From assembly GCA_947166385.1 (NCBI GenBank), contig CAMVEB010000026.1, forward strand, positions 1 through 53,954: DNA of 53,954 nt, given 5' to 3'. Positions 33,873 to 42,106 of this stretch are shown piece after piece. The stretch's first letter is position 1, and each line of letters starts with the position of its first letter. The notes below the pieces were generated by a model. The model saw nothing but the letters and a program-made list of their open reading frames with translations. It made no database searches and had not been told where the DNA came from. The position numbers and the translations under genes were made by a program. The DNA is from an uncultured Clostridia bacterium (GTDB taxonomy: Bacteria; Bacillota; Clostridia; Christensenellales; Aristaeellaceae).

Positions 33873-34895
33873 ATGTTGAAGCTAAAAAAGGAATTTGCTG
33901 ATTTCTATAAGGAAATCAAGATTGATAAAGAAACGAATGCTTTGAAAGAAAAAAGAGAAATATTAGAAGAAGACATCAAATCAAAATTGCCTACCATTTT
34001 GAAGAATCATAATATCAGTATCGCCAGAAGTGATATTCGAATGATAGACCAAGGAAGTTACAAGTATGGCACAACAATTAGTGATGATGTGGTCGACAGA
34101 GATGTCGCCGTTATGATTCCTCTGGATATTTCTATTTCTTCAGATCCACGGAAGATTAAGGGATACTTACGAGATTCAATAAACATTCCGGCACGTACTG
34201 TATTAATAAAAGAACCTTGTGTAAGAGCTTCATACTATGACAACGGTGAAGAATGGCTACATATTGATCTACCTTTATATTCCCAATCTGGGACTTCTGT
34301 GCACCTAGCACGGGGCAAGGAGTTTAGCAGCGATTATTCCTGGGAAAGTGCAGATCCTGATGGATTGAATGATTATTTATGCGGGCAAATCAATGGTAAT
34401 GATCAGCTTAGACGAATTATTTGCTTCATAAAAAAATGGAGAAATGTTAAATACGAGGGGGCAACTAGTGATCACGAAGTTCCTCCAAGCATCGGCTTAA
34501 CGCTTCTTGCCTGTGACTGTTTTTCTGCTCAATCGACTGATGAGGGAGATAATGATTTACTCGCGCTTCAGAAAACTATGAAAGGAATGCTTGATAGATT
34601 TACTTATACAGTCGATGAGAATGGCGACCTTGTCAAAACTATCTCAAGAGATCTTCCCGTTACTCCTTACACAGATGTTTTTAAGAAAATGAAAGATAGC
34701 AGCATTGCCCATATGACTACATTCTACAATAGACTTTCTAAAGCCGTAGAGAATTTAACAAATGCCGTGAATGTTGAATCTGCACATGATGCCGGCGAAT
34801 ATGTTCAGAAAGTACTAGGCAGCACTTTTTCAGTACCCGCCAAGGAAGCTGTTGCAGCAACAGCTCAGAATAGACGAGAACACAGCTTTGGTTGA
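33873..34895 (+). CDS. CBASS cyclic-oligonucleotide synthase (CD-NTase)
   Basis: A 340-aa nucleotidyltransferase of the CD-NTase/cGAS-like family that makes a cyclic nucleotide signal on phage infection. Polymerase-beta motifs: GS at 61-62 (QGSYKYGTT), D75 and D77 (VDRDVAV), and the third acidic residue D132 (WLHIDLPLY), so the active site is complete. The ATG at 33873 is chosen because AGGGAGG lies 5 nt upstream; earlier in-frame ATGs have no ribosome site. The C-terminus ends in REHSFG; a C-terminal Gly is what Cap2-type enzymes need to conjugate the synthase to a target. First gene of a plus-strand operon with Cap2 overlapping its 3' end. Product nucleotide cannot be deduced. Confidence 0.93.
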   Translation: MLKLKKEFADFYKEIKIDKETNALKEKREILEEDIKSKLPTILKNHNISIARSDIRMIDQGSYKYGTTISDDVVDRDVAVMIPLDISISSDPRKIKGYLRDSINIPARTVLIKEPCVRASYYDNGEEWLHIDLPLYSQSGTSVHLARGKEFSSDYSWESADPDGLNDYLCGQINGNDQLRRIICFIKKWRNVKYEGATSDHEVPPSIGLTLLACDCFSAQSTDEGDNDLLALQKTMKGMLDRFTYTVDENGDLVKTISRDLPVTPYTDVFKKMKDSSIAHMTTFYNRLSKAVENLTNAVNVESAHDAGEYVQKVLGSTFSVPAKEAVAATAQNRREHSFG

Positions 34896-36567
34896 TGATA
34901 TGAATGCAAGAGAAATATTGGAATCATACGAAGAAATAACAGTGGGCGAACAACTCCTTGATGATGTTTTGTTCTTCAATCTATTTGAGAAAACATTTCT
35001 GCTCTTTTCACCGGACAAGAGTGATCCGTCATCAATGGCAGCTGTATATCTTTACAACGATGAGCTTCTTGATTTCCCACATATAATGCTTCGGGAAGAA
35101 AGAATCGCCGAAGGCAAGGAAATGCCTAGCGGAACTTATCGGTACGTTTGTCTGTTTGAGCAAGAAAGCATAGTAAATACACTTGTCCCATACGAGGACA
35201 AAATAATCGATTGTATAGATCGATTGATTGAACTGCTATCAATGAATTCATCCGAGCAAACACGAGAGTTTCAAAAGGAATTCATGTTTTACTGGAACTC
35301 TGAATCCAAAAGTAACAGGAAGTATGTCGCTTATATAGAACATGAAACTCAGTTTACCGAGATGGATGCTTTTTATGGTGAAAACAAGGTACGTCTCATT
35401 GAGCGCTGCATCTCTCTTTCGGATATTGATGACCGAAACAAAGCTGAAAGAAAATGGGTTCATCATATAGAAAATGAAGTTTTTTATATTCCGATTACAG
35501 ACAGCAGGGGTATTCTTCCACCTCATAAAGGCTTTAGCTGGTCGGCAGATTGTGTAAAAAACATCGTATTTGGAAAACGGATAGAGCACATTGATGATGA
35601 TACCTATAGCCAGATAAAAACTATCATCCCTAAAACTCAAGACTTAATTCTCGTTTTTGGAATGAAAACGGAACAGTCAAACGTTACATTTGCCTTAAAA
35701 GTCAGATGCAATAACCACAAAGGTCATACGCTGCTGAATAAACTACTGTCAGATATTACAGCGGTAGAACCTTTATCAACGGAGAGAAAAGACTATTTGT
35801 TTCTATGTGAACAAATTGGAAACGACATTGGTTTGATGCATAAGCGAGTTTTACTAATTGGCGCAGGTTCATTAGGAAGTTATGTCGCCTTTGAAATGGT
35901 CAAAAATGGAATCCAACGGCTGAAGATATATGATAATGATAAACTTGTGGAAGAAAATATCCTGCGTTGGGCATTTGGCGGATTTGGAATTGGGTTGAAT
36001 AAAGCAGCAACGTTACAGTTTCTATTGAATATGCTTCATCCGGAGATAAAAGTAGAAGCATGCGCAGAGAAAATTACTGAGAAGTCATTGACAAACGAAA
36101 TCTCGAATACGGATATCATTATATTCACTATTGGCAGTAGCGATGAACAACTGAAATTGAATGCTGCGTTAAAAAGAGCACACTGTTCTATACCGGTTAT
36201 CTTCGTATGGCTTGAGGAAGGTGGTGAGTATAGCCATATTCTTGTTGCCAACTATCAGAAACCTGGATGCTTTGAATGCTTGTATACAAATGATCAAGGT
36301 GCATATGTTAATAACAGAGCAAGAAAAAACACAGAAATTGCTTCGGAAAAAGGAGTGATACGTAACGGCTGCGGTGGTACAAGAGCCGCTTACGGAACAG
36401 CCATTCTTCTAAGAACAACTGCTGCCTTGCTAGATGTGATTCGTAATATACAAGGCGAAAAAATAACGAAGAATACGCTGATAGATATTTCATCCGACAG
36501 GATTGATATATCTGACACTGTATTCCCTATGGAGGCATGTAATTGCTGTGGAAATTCAGTCCAGTAA
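34852..36567 (+). CDS. cap2: Cap2: E2-E1 ubiquitin-like conjugation enzyme of CBASS
   Basis: A 571-aa fused conjugating and activating enzyme. The N-terminal E2-like domain (about 20-130) has candidate catalytic C100 (TYRYVCLFEQ). The C-terminal ThiF/E1 domain has the nucleotide-binding GAGSLG (337-342), catalytic candidate C507 (RNGCGGTRAA) and zinc ligands C473/C476 (PGCFEC) with C563 and C565/C566. It activates and conjugates the C-terminus of the CD-NTase, priming the synthase. The TTG start at 34852 has AAGGAAG upstream and overlaps the synthase by 44 nt; an ATG at 34900 just after the synthase stop is the alternative and lacks a good ribosome site. The stop overlaps Cap3. Confidence 0.92.
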   Translation: MQQQLRIDENTALVDDMNAREILESYEEITVGEQLLDDVLFFNLFEKTFLLFSPDKSDPSSMAAVYLYNDELLDFPHIMLREERIAEGKEMPSGTYRYVCLFEQESIVNTLVPYEDKIIDCIDRLIELLSMNSSEQTREFQKEFMFYWNSESKSNRKYVAYIEHETQFTEMDAFYGENKVRLIERCISLSDIDDRNKAERKWVHHIENEVFYIPITDSRGILPPHKGFSWSADCVKNIVFGKRIEHIDDDTYSQIKTIIPKTQDLILVFGMKTEQSNVTFALKVRCNNHKGHTLLNKLLSDITAVEPLSTERKDYLFLCEQIGNDIGLMHKRVLLIGAGSLGSYVAFEMVKNGIQRLKIYDNDKLVEENILRWAFGGFGIGLNKAATLQFLLNMLHPEIKVEACAEKITEKSLTNEISNTDIIIFTIGSSDEQLKLNAALKRAHCSIPVIFVWLEEGGEYSHILVANYQKPGCFECLYTNDQGAYVNNRARKNTEIASEKGVIRNGCGGTRAAYGTAILLRTTAALLDVIRNIQGEKITKNTLIDISSDRIDISDTVFPMEACNCCGNSVQ

Positions 36568-37078
36568 TAGCTATGTTAAGATGAGTTTGCCAAATGGCAA
36601 AGTAGTTGATGTTTTAAGTCCAGTCCTTGCGGAGATTAGAAGATGGGTACAAGATGAACCATCAAAACCTGAAAGCGGGGGATTTATCGTTGGCTATCTA
36701 CACAAAGGGACCGGCAACGTTTCCTTGGAAGCAGTATCGCATCCTTATCCTTCTGATATAAGAAACCGTATAAGGTTTGATATTCGAGATTCAAAACATC
36801 AACATTTTTTAAGAAGGGCAAAAAGAAATCAGAGCTATTATATGGGGGTGTGGCACACTCACCCACAAGAAATCCCTGTCCCGTCAGAAATTGACTGGAA
36901 TGATTGGTACGAAACATTGAAAATTGATCAAACTGGGTGCTCTTATGTGTTTTTTATCATCGCAGGAACTATGGAGTGGCGTATTTGGGCTGGAGATATT
37001 CATTCTGGTAATATACAGGAAATACATGAATGCCCTAAAGGTGACGATGGTGTTTATCTGAAGAACAAAGGCCCTTAA
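36548..37078 (+). CDS. cap3: Cap3: JAB/MPN-family deconjugating peptidase of CBASS
   Basis: A 176-aa metalloprotease of the JAMM type that removes conjugates made by Cap2. Visible catalytic set: E42 (PESGGFIVG), H103 and H105 in HTHP, S113 and D116 (VPSEIDW), the complete E...HxH...S..D signature. The GTG at 36548 (MEIQSSNSYV) is preferred, with GGAGG 12 nt upstream; the frame stays open 45 nt further into cap2. Paired E2-E1 and JAB genes define type II CBASS. Only 76 nt separate it from the effector. Confidence 0.92.
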   Translation: MEIQSSNSYVKMSLPNGKVVDVLSPVLAEIRRWVQDEPSKPESGGFIVGYLHKGTGNVSLEAVSHPYPSDIRNRIRFDIRDSKHQHFLRRAKRNQSYYMGVWHTHPQEIPVPSEIDWNDWYETLKIDQTGCSYVFFIIAGTMEWRIWAGDIHSGNIQEIHECPKGDDGVYLKNKGP

Positions 37079-37154
37079 GGGAAGCATGCTGGTATGTGAT
37101 TGGCACTATGCTGCCGTATATCCAGCTCGAATCTACGATTGGAGGATACTGTAA

Positions 37155-38270
37155 ATGCCGACAAAGAGAGGAACCAGACCAGCAATTCCCAGAAAAGTCC
37201 AGTCACTATTGTGGTTAAAAGCTGGTGGTAGATGTGAATTTCGTGGATGTAATAAAATACTATATGAAGATCAAGTGACCCAAGATCCCATCAACGAATC
37301 CAACATTGCCCATATCATTAGCTGGACGGAAAATGGCCCGAGAGGAGACAAGGTTTTATCTCCAAAATTAGCAACAGACATCTCCAATCTTATGTTGACC
37401 TGCCCAGAGCATAATACTCTGATTGATTCCGGGGACAATCTGGAAAAGTATTCGGTTTCTGTTCTTCAGGAAATGAAACGGGAACATGAAGAAGCTATCA
37501 GGAAACTGACAGATTTGAAAACAGAGTTGCCTAAACGAATAATAGAGTTACGAGGCATGATTCATGGACAAAGGCCAGCAATAACCTTTAAAGAAGAAGC
37601 TGATGCTTTGTTTCCGTTTTTTCCCAAAAGTGAAAGAATTGTTATTGATGTTTGTGACTATGAGGACATAGAAACAGCAAAAATGATTATCGACTCACAG
37701 GTAAAACGCCACATTATTAACAGTGATGGAAGTGAATTGTATGCTGCGTTTATTATGGCTTTAATTCCACTGGGGTGCTATTTGGGATACTCCATTGGTA
37801 ACAAAATACCAGTACAAACCTTTCAACATTTTCATGATACAGAAGATTGGATATGGAGAGATGGTGGAGGGCTAATAACAGCATCGTACGCGAACTCAAT
37901 AAAACCGAGTGACAATGTAAATCTCCTTATAAATATTAGTGGCGTAATCGATAGAAAACTATTATCTGCAGACTACCCGGAATACTCGATCAATGCTGAT
38001 GTGCCTGGTTTCAGTTTTCTCCAATCTTGGCAACAGGTTTTAGATTTTCGGAGCATTTACAGAAATGTCTTAGATAGAATAAGGCAGGAACACGGGGAAT
38101 CAGTCACCATTCATCTTTATCCTGCAACGCCAAACCCGATAAATTTTGAAATCGGGAAAGGAATTATGAAAAATATAGATCCAACTATTATTCTATACGA
38201 CAAAACAAAAAACGAGACCAACTATAAAGAAGCCATGCACTTGCATGACCGGATCAGAGGCAATAATTGA
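37155..38270 (+). CDS. cap5: Cap5: HNH-SAVED nuclease effector of CBASS
   Basis: A 371-aa effector. The N-terminal HNH nuclease domain has C27, C32, H53 (NIAHIIS), N78 (SNLMLTC), C83 and H86 (CPEHNTLID). A linker (about 100-150) leads to a C-terminal SAVED sensor domain (about 160-365) with IHLYPATPNPINFEIGKGI near the end, characteristic of SAVED. Binding of the cyclic nucleotide made by the synthase would assemble Cap5 and switch on DNA degradation, stopping phage growth at the cost of the cell. GGAGG precedes the ATG. Last gene of the operon; a terminator follows. Confidence 0.92.
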   Translation: MPTKRGTRPAIPRKVQSLLWLKAGGRCEFRGCNKILYEDQVTQDPINESNIAHIISWTENGPRGDKVLSPKLATDISNLMLTCPEHNTLIDSGDNLEKYSVSVLQEMKREHEEAIRKLTDLKTELPKRIIELRGMIHGQRPAITFKEEADALFPFFPKSERIVIDVCDYEDIETAKMIIDSQVKRHIINSDGSELYAAFIMALIPLGCYLGYSIGNKIPVQTFQHFHDTEDWIWRDGGGLITASYANSIKPSDNVNLLINISGVIDRKLLSADYPEYSINADVPGFSFLQSWQQVLDFRSIYRNVLDRIRQEHGESVTIHLYPATPNPINFEIGKGIMKNIDPTIILYDKTKNETNYKEAMHLHDRIRGNN

Positions 38271-38331
38271 AATTCAAGTCTGACGAACAGATAATAGAAT
38301 AGTAAACCTGTAGCAATTTGGCAAAGTAATT

Positions 38332-38362
38332 GGAGAAAGCAGACCCTGCTTTCTCCTTTTTT
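38332..38362 (+). terminator. Intrinsic terminator of the CBASS operon
   Basis: GGAGAAAGCAG (38332-38342) pairs with CTGCTTTCTCC (38346-38356), an 11-bp perfect stem with loop ACC, followed by six T (38357-38362). The T-run overlaps the stop codon of the convergent HTH gene. A textbook terminator, ending the plus-strand cargo. Confidence 0.92.
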
Positions 38363-38966
38363 AGTAGACTTTCAGGCTCTCCCGGGTTTCAACGAAATTG
38401 AATTTCAGCATCTGGGGAATCAGACTATCGAAACACATATAGTCCAGAAGCCGGCATTCAGTACCGATATAACCGATGACTGTCTTTTCCATTGTGTCGC
38501 CACGATACTTATTGTATTGAGCAAGCCGGGGAATCGCATGCTTATCGCAAAGATAGTCGATCAAGCCAAGAGAATACAACGCTTGAGGACACAGGCCGGC
38601 CTCATACATGTTTTCAACAAATCCAGTCTGAGCAGCGGCAAATACGAACGTTTCCTCGTCAACGTGCTGCAGTACATCCAGGAGATCACCCCTAAAAGCG
38701 CTGAAAACATCCGGAGAGCAGAGCTTATGAAGCTTTCCGCTTTCGTTTTTCTCGGGAACACTCCTGGCAAGAGAATCGAGTTCCATCAGCTCGTCCATGC
38801 TGAGTCCAATACCATGAGAGAGCTTCTGAATGGTGCGAGCCTGACAATGGGTCAGTTCAGCTTTTCCGCTGAGAATATCGCTCAGCGTTGAAGCAGGAAT
38901 TTCAGTCGTTTTGCAGAGTTCCTCAAAGGAAAGCCCCGCATGATTGATCATGTCACAAATCGTCAT
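38361..38966 (-). CDS. HTH (Cro/C1-like) domain ICE protein
   Basis: A 201-aa protein from the ATG of MTICDMINHAGLSFEELCKT, with GGAG upstream. An N-terminal helix-turn-helix (about 10-60: SFEELCKTTEIPASTLSDIL then SGKAELTHCQARTIQKLSHG) precedes a C-terminal domain of unknown type with FVFAAAQTGFVENMYEAGL and GYIGTECRLLDYM. It is the last gene of the conjugation-region transcript. No toxin partner is adjacent, although an antitoxin-like role cannot be excluded. Probably a regulator. Confidence 0.6.
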   Translation of the reverse strand: MTICDMINHAGLSFEELCKTTEIPASTLSDILSGKAELTHCQARTIQKLSHGIGLSMDELMELDSLARSVPEKNESGKLHKLCSPDVFSAFRGDLLDVLQHVDEETFVFAAAQTGFVENMYEAGLCPQALYSLGLIDYLCDKHAIPRLAQYNKYRGDTMEKTVIGYIGTECRLLDYMCFDSLIPQMLKFNFVETRESLKVY

Positions 38967-38970
38967 AATA

Positions 38971-39858
38971 CTAAATCTCCATTTCTTTGGGCATATTTTT
39001 GCCATGGGGTGAATTGCAGGACAACCGTTTTAGTTCGCTAAGAACCGAAGGCTTTTCTCGTTCAGCAGTCATATGCAAGTCAATTATGGATTCCATCTTT
39101 ATTCGGACGACATCGGGAACAGATAGCGTGCCTTCATGCTCGAATGATAGAGGCTGGATATCAGACATTATTTTGAAAATCTTGTCCGCTTCTTCTGGCT
39201 CGCGGACAACGATGCTCAGGGTACCTTTTTCATCTTCATAGTCACAACGGAACTTTGTCCAAACGTTATACCAACCGTTCAGAGCATCACACATCCGGTC
39301 TATGGTTCGTTCTGAAAGCCTGTAAAATTCAACTTTATAGCCTTCTCCTGTAATAGTTGAATCTTCGAGCTTTTTCCATCCTTCGAATATGTTCTTTCGG
39401 TACCCGCTGTAGGCTTTCAGTTTGATGGATGATGGTATTGCGGGAGCCTTTTTCTGACTGTCCTGTCTGAGCAACTGGTTGCTTTCAGCAGCTTTCAATG
39501 CTCCTTCAAAAGCATAGAGAGAAGTTCGGGAGAACTCCCCGAAATAGTCATCCTCATCATGAATGCCATCGCGAAGGAGTTCTTCCTGCTGTTCGAAAAA
39601 GCTGCTGGTATCCTGCCGATCCAAGTAGGACGAAAGATCGGACAGTGCATCATGGATGATTTTAGAGAACGATTCGCCACCGTCACTGTTATACTCCATT
39701 TCTTCCGTGCCCATGTCAGGATCTTCGGAATCAAACGCAAGATGCAGATGAACCAGATCTCCCTCTTTGGAACAGGTAAGATGTGTGTCATTAGGATAGT
39801 CGTGTGAGAAGTCCATTGTAATGGTTTCAGCTGCCGGTTTATCGGTCACACTGATCAC
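38971..39858 (-). CDS. ICE accessory protein of unknown function with shared C-terminal tail
   Basis: A 295-aa soluble protein without signal or membrane segments. It has an acidic N-terminal half (SDGGESFSKIIHDALSDLSS, EDDYFGEF) and a mixed alpha/beta C-terminal half (YKVEFYRLSERTIDRMCDAL, GTLSIVVREPEEADKIFKIM). I do not recognise a family. Its C-terminus, EKPSVLSEL ... KEMEI, fits the tail motif shared with four other proteins here. It starts by overlapping the end of the upstream 148-aa gene and lies four nt before the HTH gene, so it is part of the accessory operon. Confidence 0.6.
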   Translation of the reverse strand: MISVTDKPAAETITMDFSHDYPNDTHLTCSKEGDLVHLHLAFDSEDPDMGTEEMEYNSDGGESFSKIIHDALSDLSSYLDRQDTSSFFEQQEELLRDGIHDEDDYFGEFSRTSLYAFEGALKAAESNQLLRQDSQKKAPAIPSSIKLKAYSGYRKNIFEGWKKLEDSTITGEGYKVEFYRLSERTIDRMCDALNGWYNVWTKFRCDYEDEKGTLSIVVREPEEADKIFKIMSDIQPLSFEHEGTLSVPDVVRIKMESIIDLHMTAEREKPSVLSELKRLSCNSPHGKNMPKEMEI

Positions 39859-40301
39859 CTCTGCATGTCGCTCGTCCGCGGCTTCTCACCGGTCCCATGG
39901 ACTGCAGGCTGCGCCAGGGCATCACGGATAGAATTCTTTTCCCGGGATTTGTAGCTTTCCATCATAGATTTCAGATCCCGGTTGGAAACCATGCGGGAAG
40001 TGTTTTCATAGATGTTCTTGCCGTTCTCATCCTGGCCGGTAATCACAGAGCGTGAAACCCGCGTCTGCCCATCGACAGGGAGCTTCATCCACATGCCTTT
40101 GCCAAACTTGTCCTCATGTACACGATTGGCACCAACAACAATGGACTCCCAGGGAGTTTTGTCAGCTGGATTTGCATTGGGAATCTTGATGCCGACACAT
40201 TCCTTGCCGGTCTTGGCCATGAAGGGTTTACCAACAAGACCTTTACCGAACTTGATAATCAGTTCTTCACGTTTGGGGGTGTTTTTCTCAGTCGTTTCCA
40301 T
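39855..40301 (-). CDS. Small ICE accessory protein with shared C-terminal tail
   Basis: A 148-aa soluble basic protein. The central part (KFGKGLVGKPFMAKTGKECV, then KGMWMKLPVDGQTRVSRSVI) looks like a small beta-rich domain; I cannot name it. It ends SREKNSIRDAL ... SDMQR, a clear member of the shared-tail group. Its stop overlaps the next gene's start (ATGA-type). It follows the YodL-domain gene by 15 nt. Similar short proteins accompany YodL/DUF4316 proteins in other ICEs, from general memory. Confidence 0.6.
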   Translation of the reverse strand: METTEKNTPKREELIIKFGKGLVGKPFMAKTGKECVGIKIPNANPADKTPWESIVVGANRVHEDKFGKGMWMKLPVDGQTRVSRSVITGQDENGKNIYENTSRMVSNRDLKSMMESYKSREKNSIRDALAQPAVHGTGEKPRTSDMQR

Positions 40302-40316
40302 TTTCTTTCGCTCCTT

Positions 40317-41117
40317 TTAGTGTTCAAGATCGGAATGATCTTTTTTCTCAACTGTCGGGAAAGGATGAGAGTAAGCTTCAATCATGTTGTGGTACTCGCT
40401 CAATTCTTCCCGGATGGATCTTTTTTCGCCGTTATTGATGATTCCGTCGATCATGTCGTAATCATCCTCCACGGATATTTCAACGTTCTTCAGATGGTTT
40501 TCCGGAAGAAAGTCTGGAATCTCCTGAAAACCGAATGGCTCCACGAAATAGCAAGCAGCTTTTTCGTTCATTCTTAGGGCTATGACATCACTGACACTGA
40601 CGCTTCGGCCTGTATAGCCTTCAGCATACGTAGTATTGAACTGCGCAAAGATGTTTTCCAGAAACGCTTCCGGGTCGCTCATCTTTTCAGAGGGAATGCT
40701 TCCGGTGTAGACTCGATCGTAGTTTTCAAAATGAACAGGTTTATCCAGAGAACGTGTATCGCAACCTTCAACCCAGCAGCATCGATCACCGTTGCCGATA
40801 ATGAAATCAGATCTCTGCAGGAACTCATCCTGAACGACGGCTTTGTCCACTTCATCGGTCGGGATTACATGAAAACCGTCCGCTTCCAGATGCTTTTCCA
40901 CTTCACTTTTATCCAGGAACACCATGTCATAAAGCTTGACCACTTCATCATGTATCCTGGCACGAAAACGAGCCGACTGTTTATTTAGCTCTTTGAGAGA
41001 AGAAAACCGGAGATGGTGATAGTCATCTCCGGCCTTCAGCTGAAAGATTGCAAAGGTGTTGTCAGGAAGAATGAATCGAGGCTTGTCATGGTCTCTGGCG
41101 GCAATCGTTTCAGACAT
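40317..41117 (-). CDS. YodL/DUF4316-like ICE protein with shared C-terminal tail
   Basis: A 266-aa protein. The region YDRVYTGSIPSEKMSDPEAF then YTGRSVSVSDVIALRMNEKA and YFVEPFGFQEIPDFL is the YodL-like domain common in large ICE proteins. The N-terminal part (about 15-60, FAIFQLKAGDDYHHLRFSSL) is a separate small domain. The C-terminus GEKRSIREEL ... SDLEH is one of the clearest copies of the shared tail. Function unknown; the domain is often fused to helicase-methyltransferase proteins, linking this gene to the 2428-aa protein. Confidence 0.72.
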   Translation of the reverse strand: MSETIAARDHDKPRFILPDNTFAIFQLKAGDDYHHLRFSSLKELNKQSARFRARIHDEVVKLYDMVFLDKSEVEKHLEADGFHVIPTDEVDKAVVQDEFLQRSDFIIGNGDRCCWVEGCDTRSLDKPVHFENYDRVYTGSIPSEKMSDPEAFLENIFAQFNTTYAEGYTGRSVSVSDVIALRMNEKAACYFVEPFGFQEIPDFLPENHLKNVEISVEDDYDMIDGIINNGEKRSIREELSEYHNMIEAYSHPFPTVEKKDHSDLEH

Positions 41118-41131
41118 GACGGTTTCCCCCT

Positions 41132-42088
41132 TTACTTACAGAGAACAAGACCGCTGGTCCTTTCACTTTCAGACAGGATCAGCGCATAGCTTGCTCCATT
41201 CACGCCGTAAGGTTCCCAACAGATCCGCAGACCGTAAGTCCGGATACCTTCATCCCTGTAAATCGTGAGTTCGAACTCGGGCTCGTTCCAGTAATTCATC
41301 CGGGAAGCATCAAACTTGCAGATGGACCACTGTCCGCTCCATTCCGCGGCATCAGTAGAAAGCTGACCGAAGATATTTCCGTTTTCCGTGAACTTCAGAT
41401 GATCCGCATTCCCGGCATCACCGGCATACACGCGCCAGTCACCTTCCAGAACACGCATGGCTTCCTCGATGGAATAAACCACCTTCTCATCAGACAGAAT
41501 GCTGGAAGGAACAAAGCCACGGAAGAGTTTGTTGTCTTTCGTGCCTTCAATGTAGCTCCAGTCACCCATAACGCCAAGCTTAGTCACATGGCTGTCCGCA
41601 GACAGTTCAGTCAGCGTGTTTTGATTGCCCAGCGGATCGTCTGTTACGTTAACTTTGTCCATGGTAACGGCAGTCTCATTTCCCAGATTCAGTTCAGGGA
41701 CTGTCATTCCAGTGGGGATTGCTTTGGCGGAAATATATCCGATCCGATAGTACTTGTCTTCAACATCATACTGAACAAGCAGCCAATCACCTTCACGACC
41801 GAAGACCTGAACCCAATCATTAGTGCTTACCTTGGACTTTCCGCCAGCGCCGCGAAGACTTTTGACATCCGGAGCGGAGTAGACAGCATAGGTTTGGCCG
41901 GCATCAAAACCGAACACTTCAGCAGAAAGAGAGCCGATCGGGATTTCCGGAGCGGCTATGCTATCCACAGTTTCATCCGTAGTAAAGGTAATCTGGGCGT
42001 TAACCTCGTGGCTTTCTTCTGCAAAAGAACCAGTCATCAGGAAAAGCGCTGCGGTCAGAGCCACCAGCGCGGTCACAAACTTTTTCAT
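41132..42088 (-). CDS. Exported SH3-like domain protein
   Basis: A 318-aa secreted protein. Signal peptide MKKFVTALVALTAALFLMTG, ending SFA before EES, fits signal peptidase I. Two or three SH3b-like segments follow (QTYAVYSAPDVKSLRGAGGK ... VQVFGREGDWLLVQYD, then VTDDPLGNQNTLTELSADSH ... LGVMGDWSYIEG), each with the surface-binding G-D-W-x-x-[V/I] pattern. The C-terminal region (WSGQWSICKFDASRMNYW) is unassigned. Bacterial SH3 domains bind peptidoglycan, so it may help the conjugation channel cross the wall. It lies between topB and the YodL gene. Confidence 0.72.
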   Translation of the reverse strand: MKKFVTALVALTAALFLMTGSFAEESHEVNAQITFTTDETVDSIAAPEIPIGSLSAEVFGFDAGQTYAVYSAPDVKSLRGAGGKSKVSTNDWVQVFGREGDWLLVQYDVEDKYYRIGYISAKAIPTGMTVPELNLGNETAVTMDKVNVTDDPLGNQNTLTELSADSHVTKLGVMGDWSYIEGTKDNKLFRGFVPSSILSDEKVVYSIEEAMRVLEGDWRVYAGDAGNADHLKFTENGNIFGQLSTDAAEWSGQWSICKFDASRMNYWNEPEFELTIYRDEGIRTYGLRICWEPYGVNGASYALILSESERTSGLVLCK

Positions 42089-42106
42089 TATCATTTCCTC
42101 CAATTA

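Noticed and set aside
38361..38966. Toxin-antitoxin module
   Set aside because: The HTH protein has no small toxin-like partner next to it; the neighbour is a 295-aa ICE protein with the shared tail.
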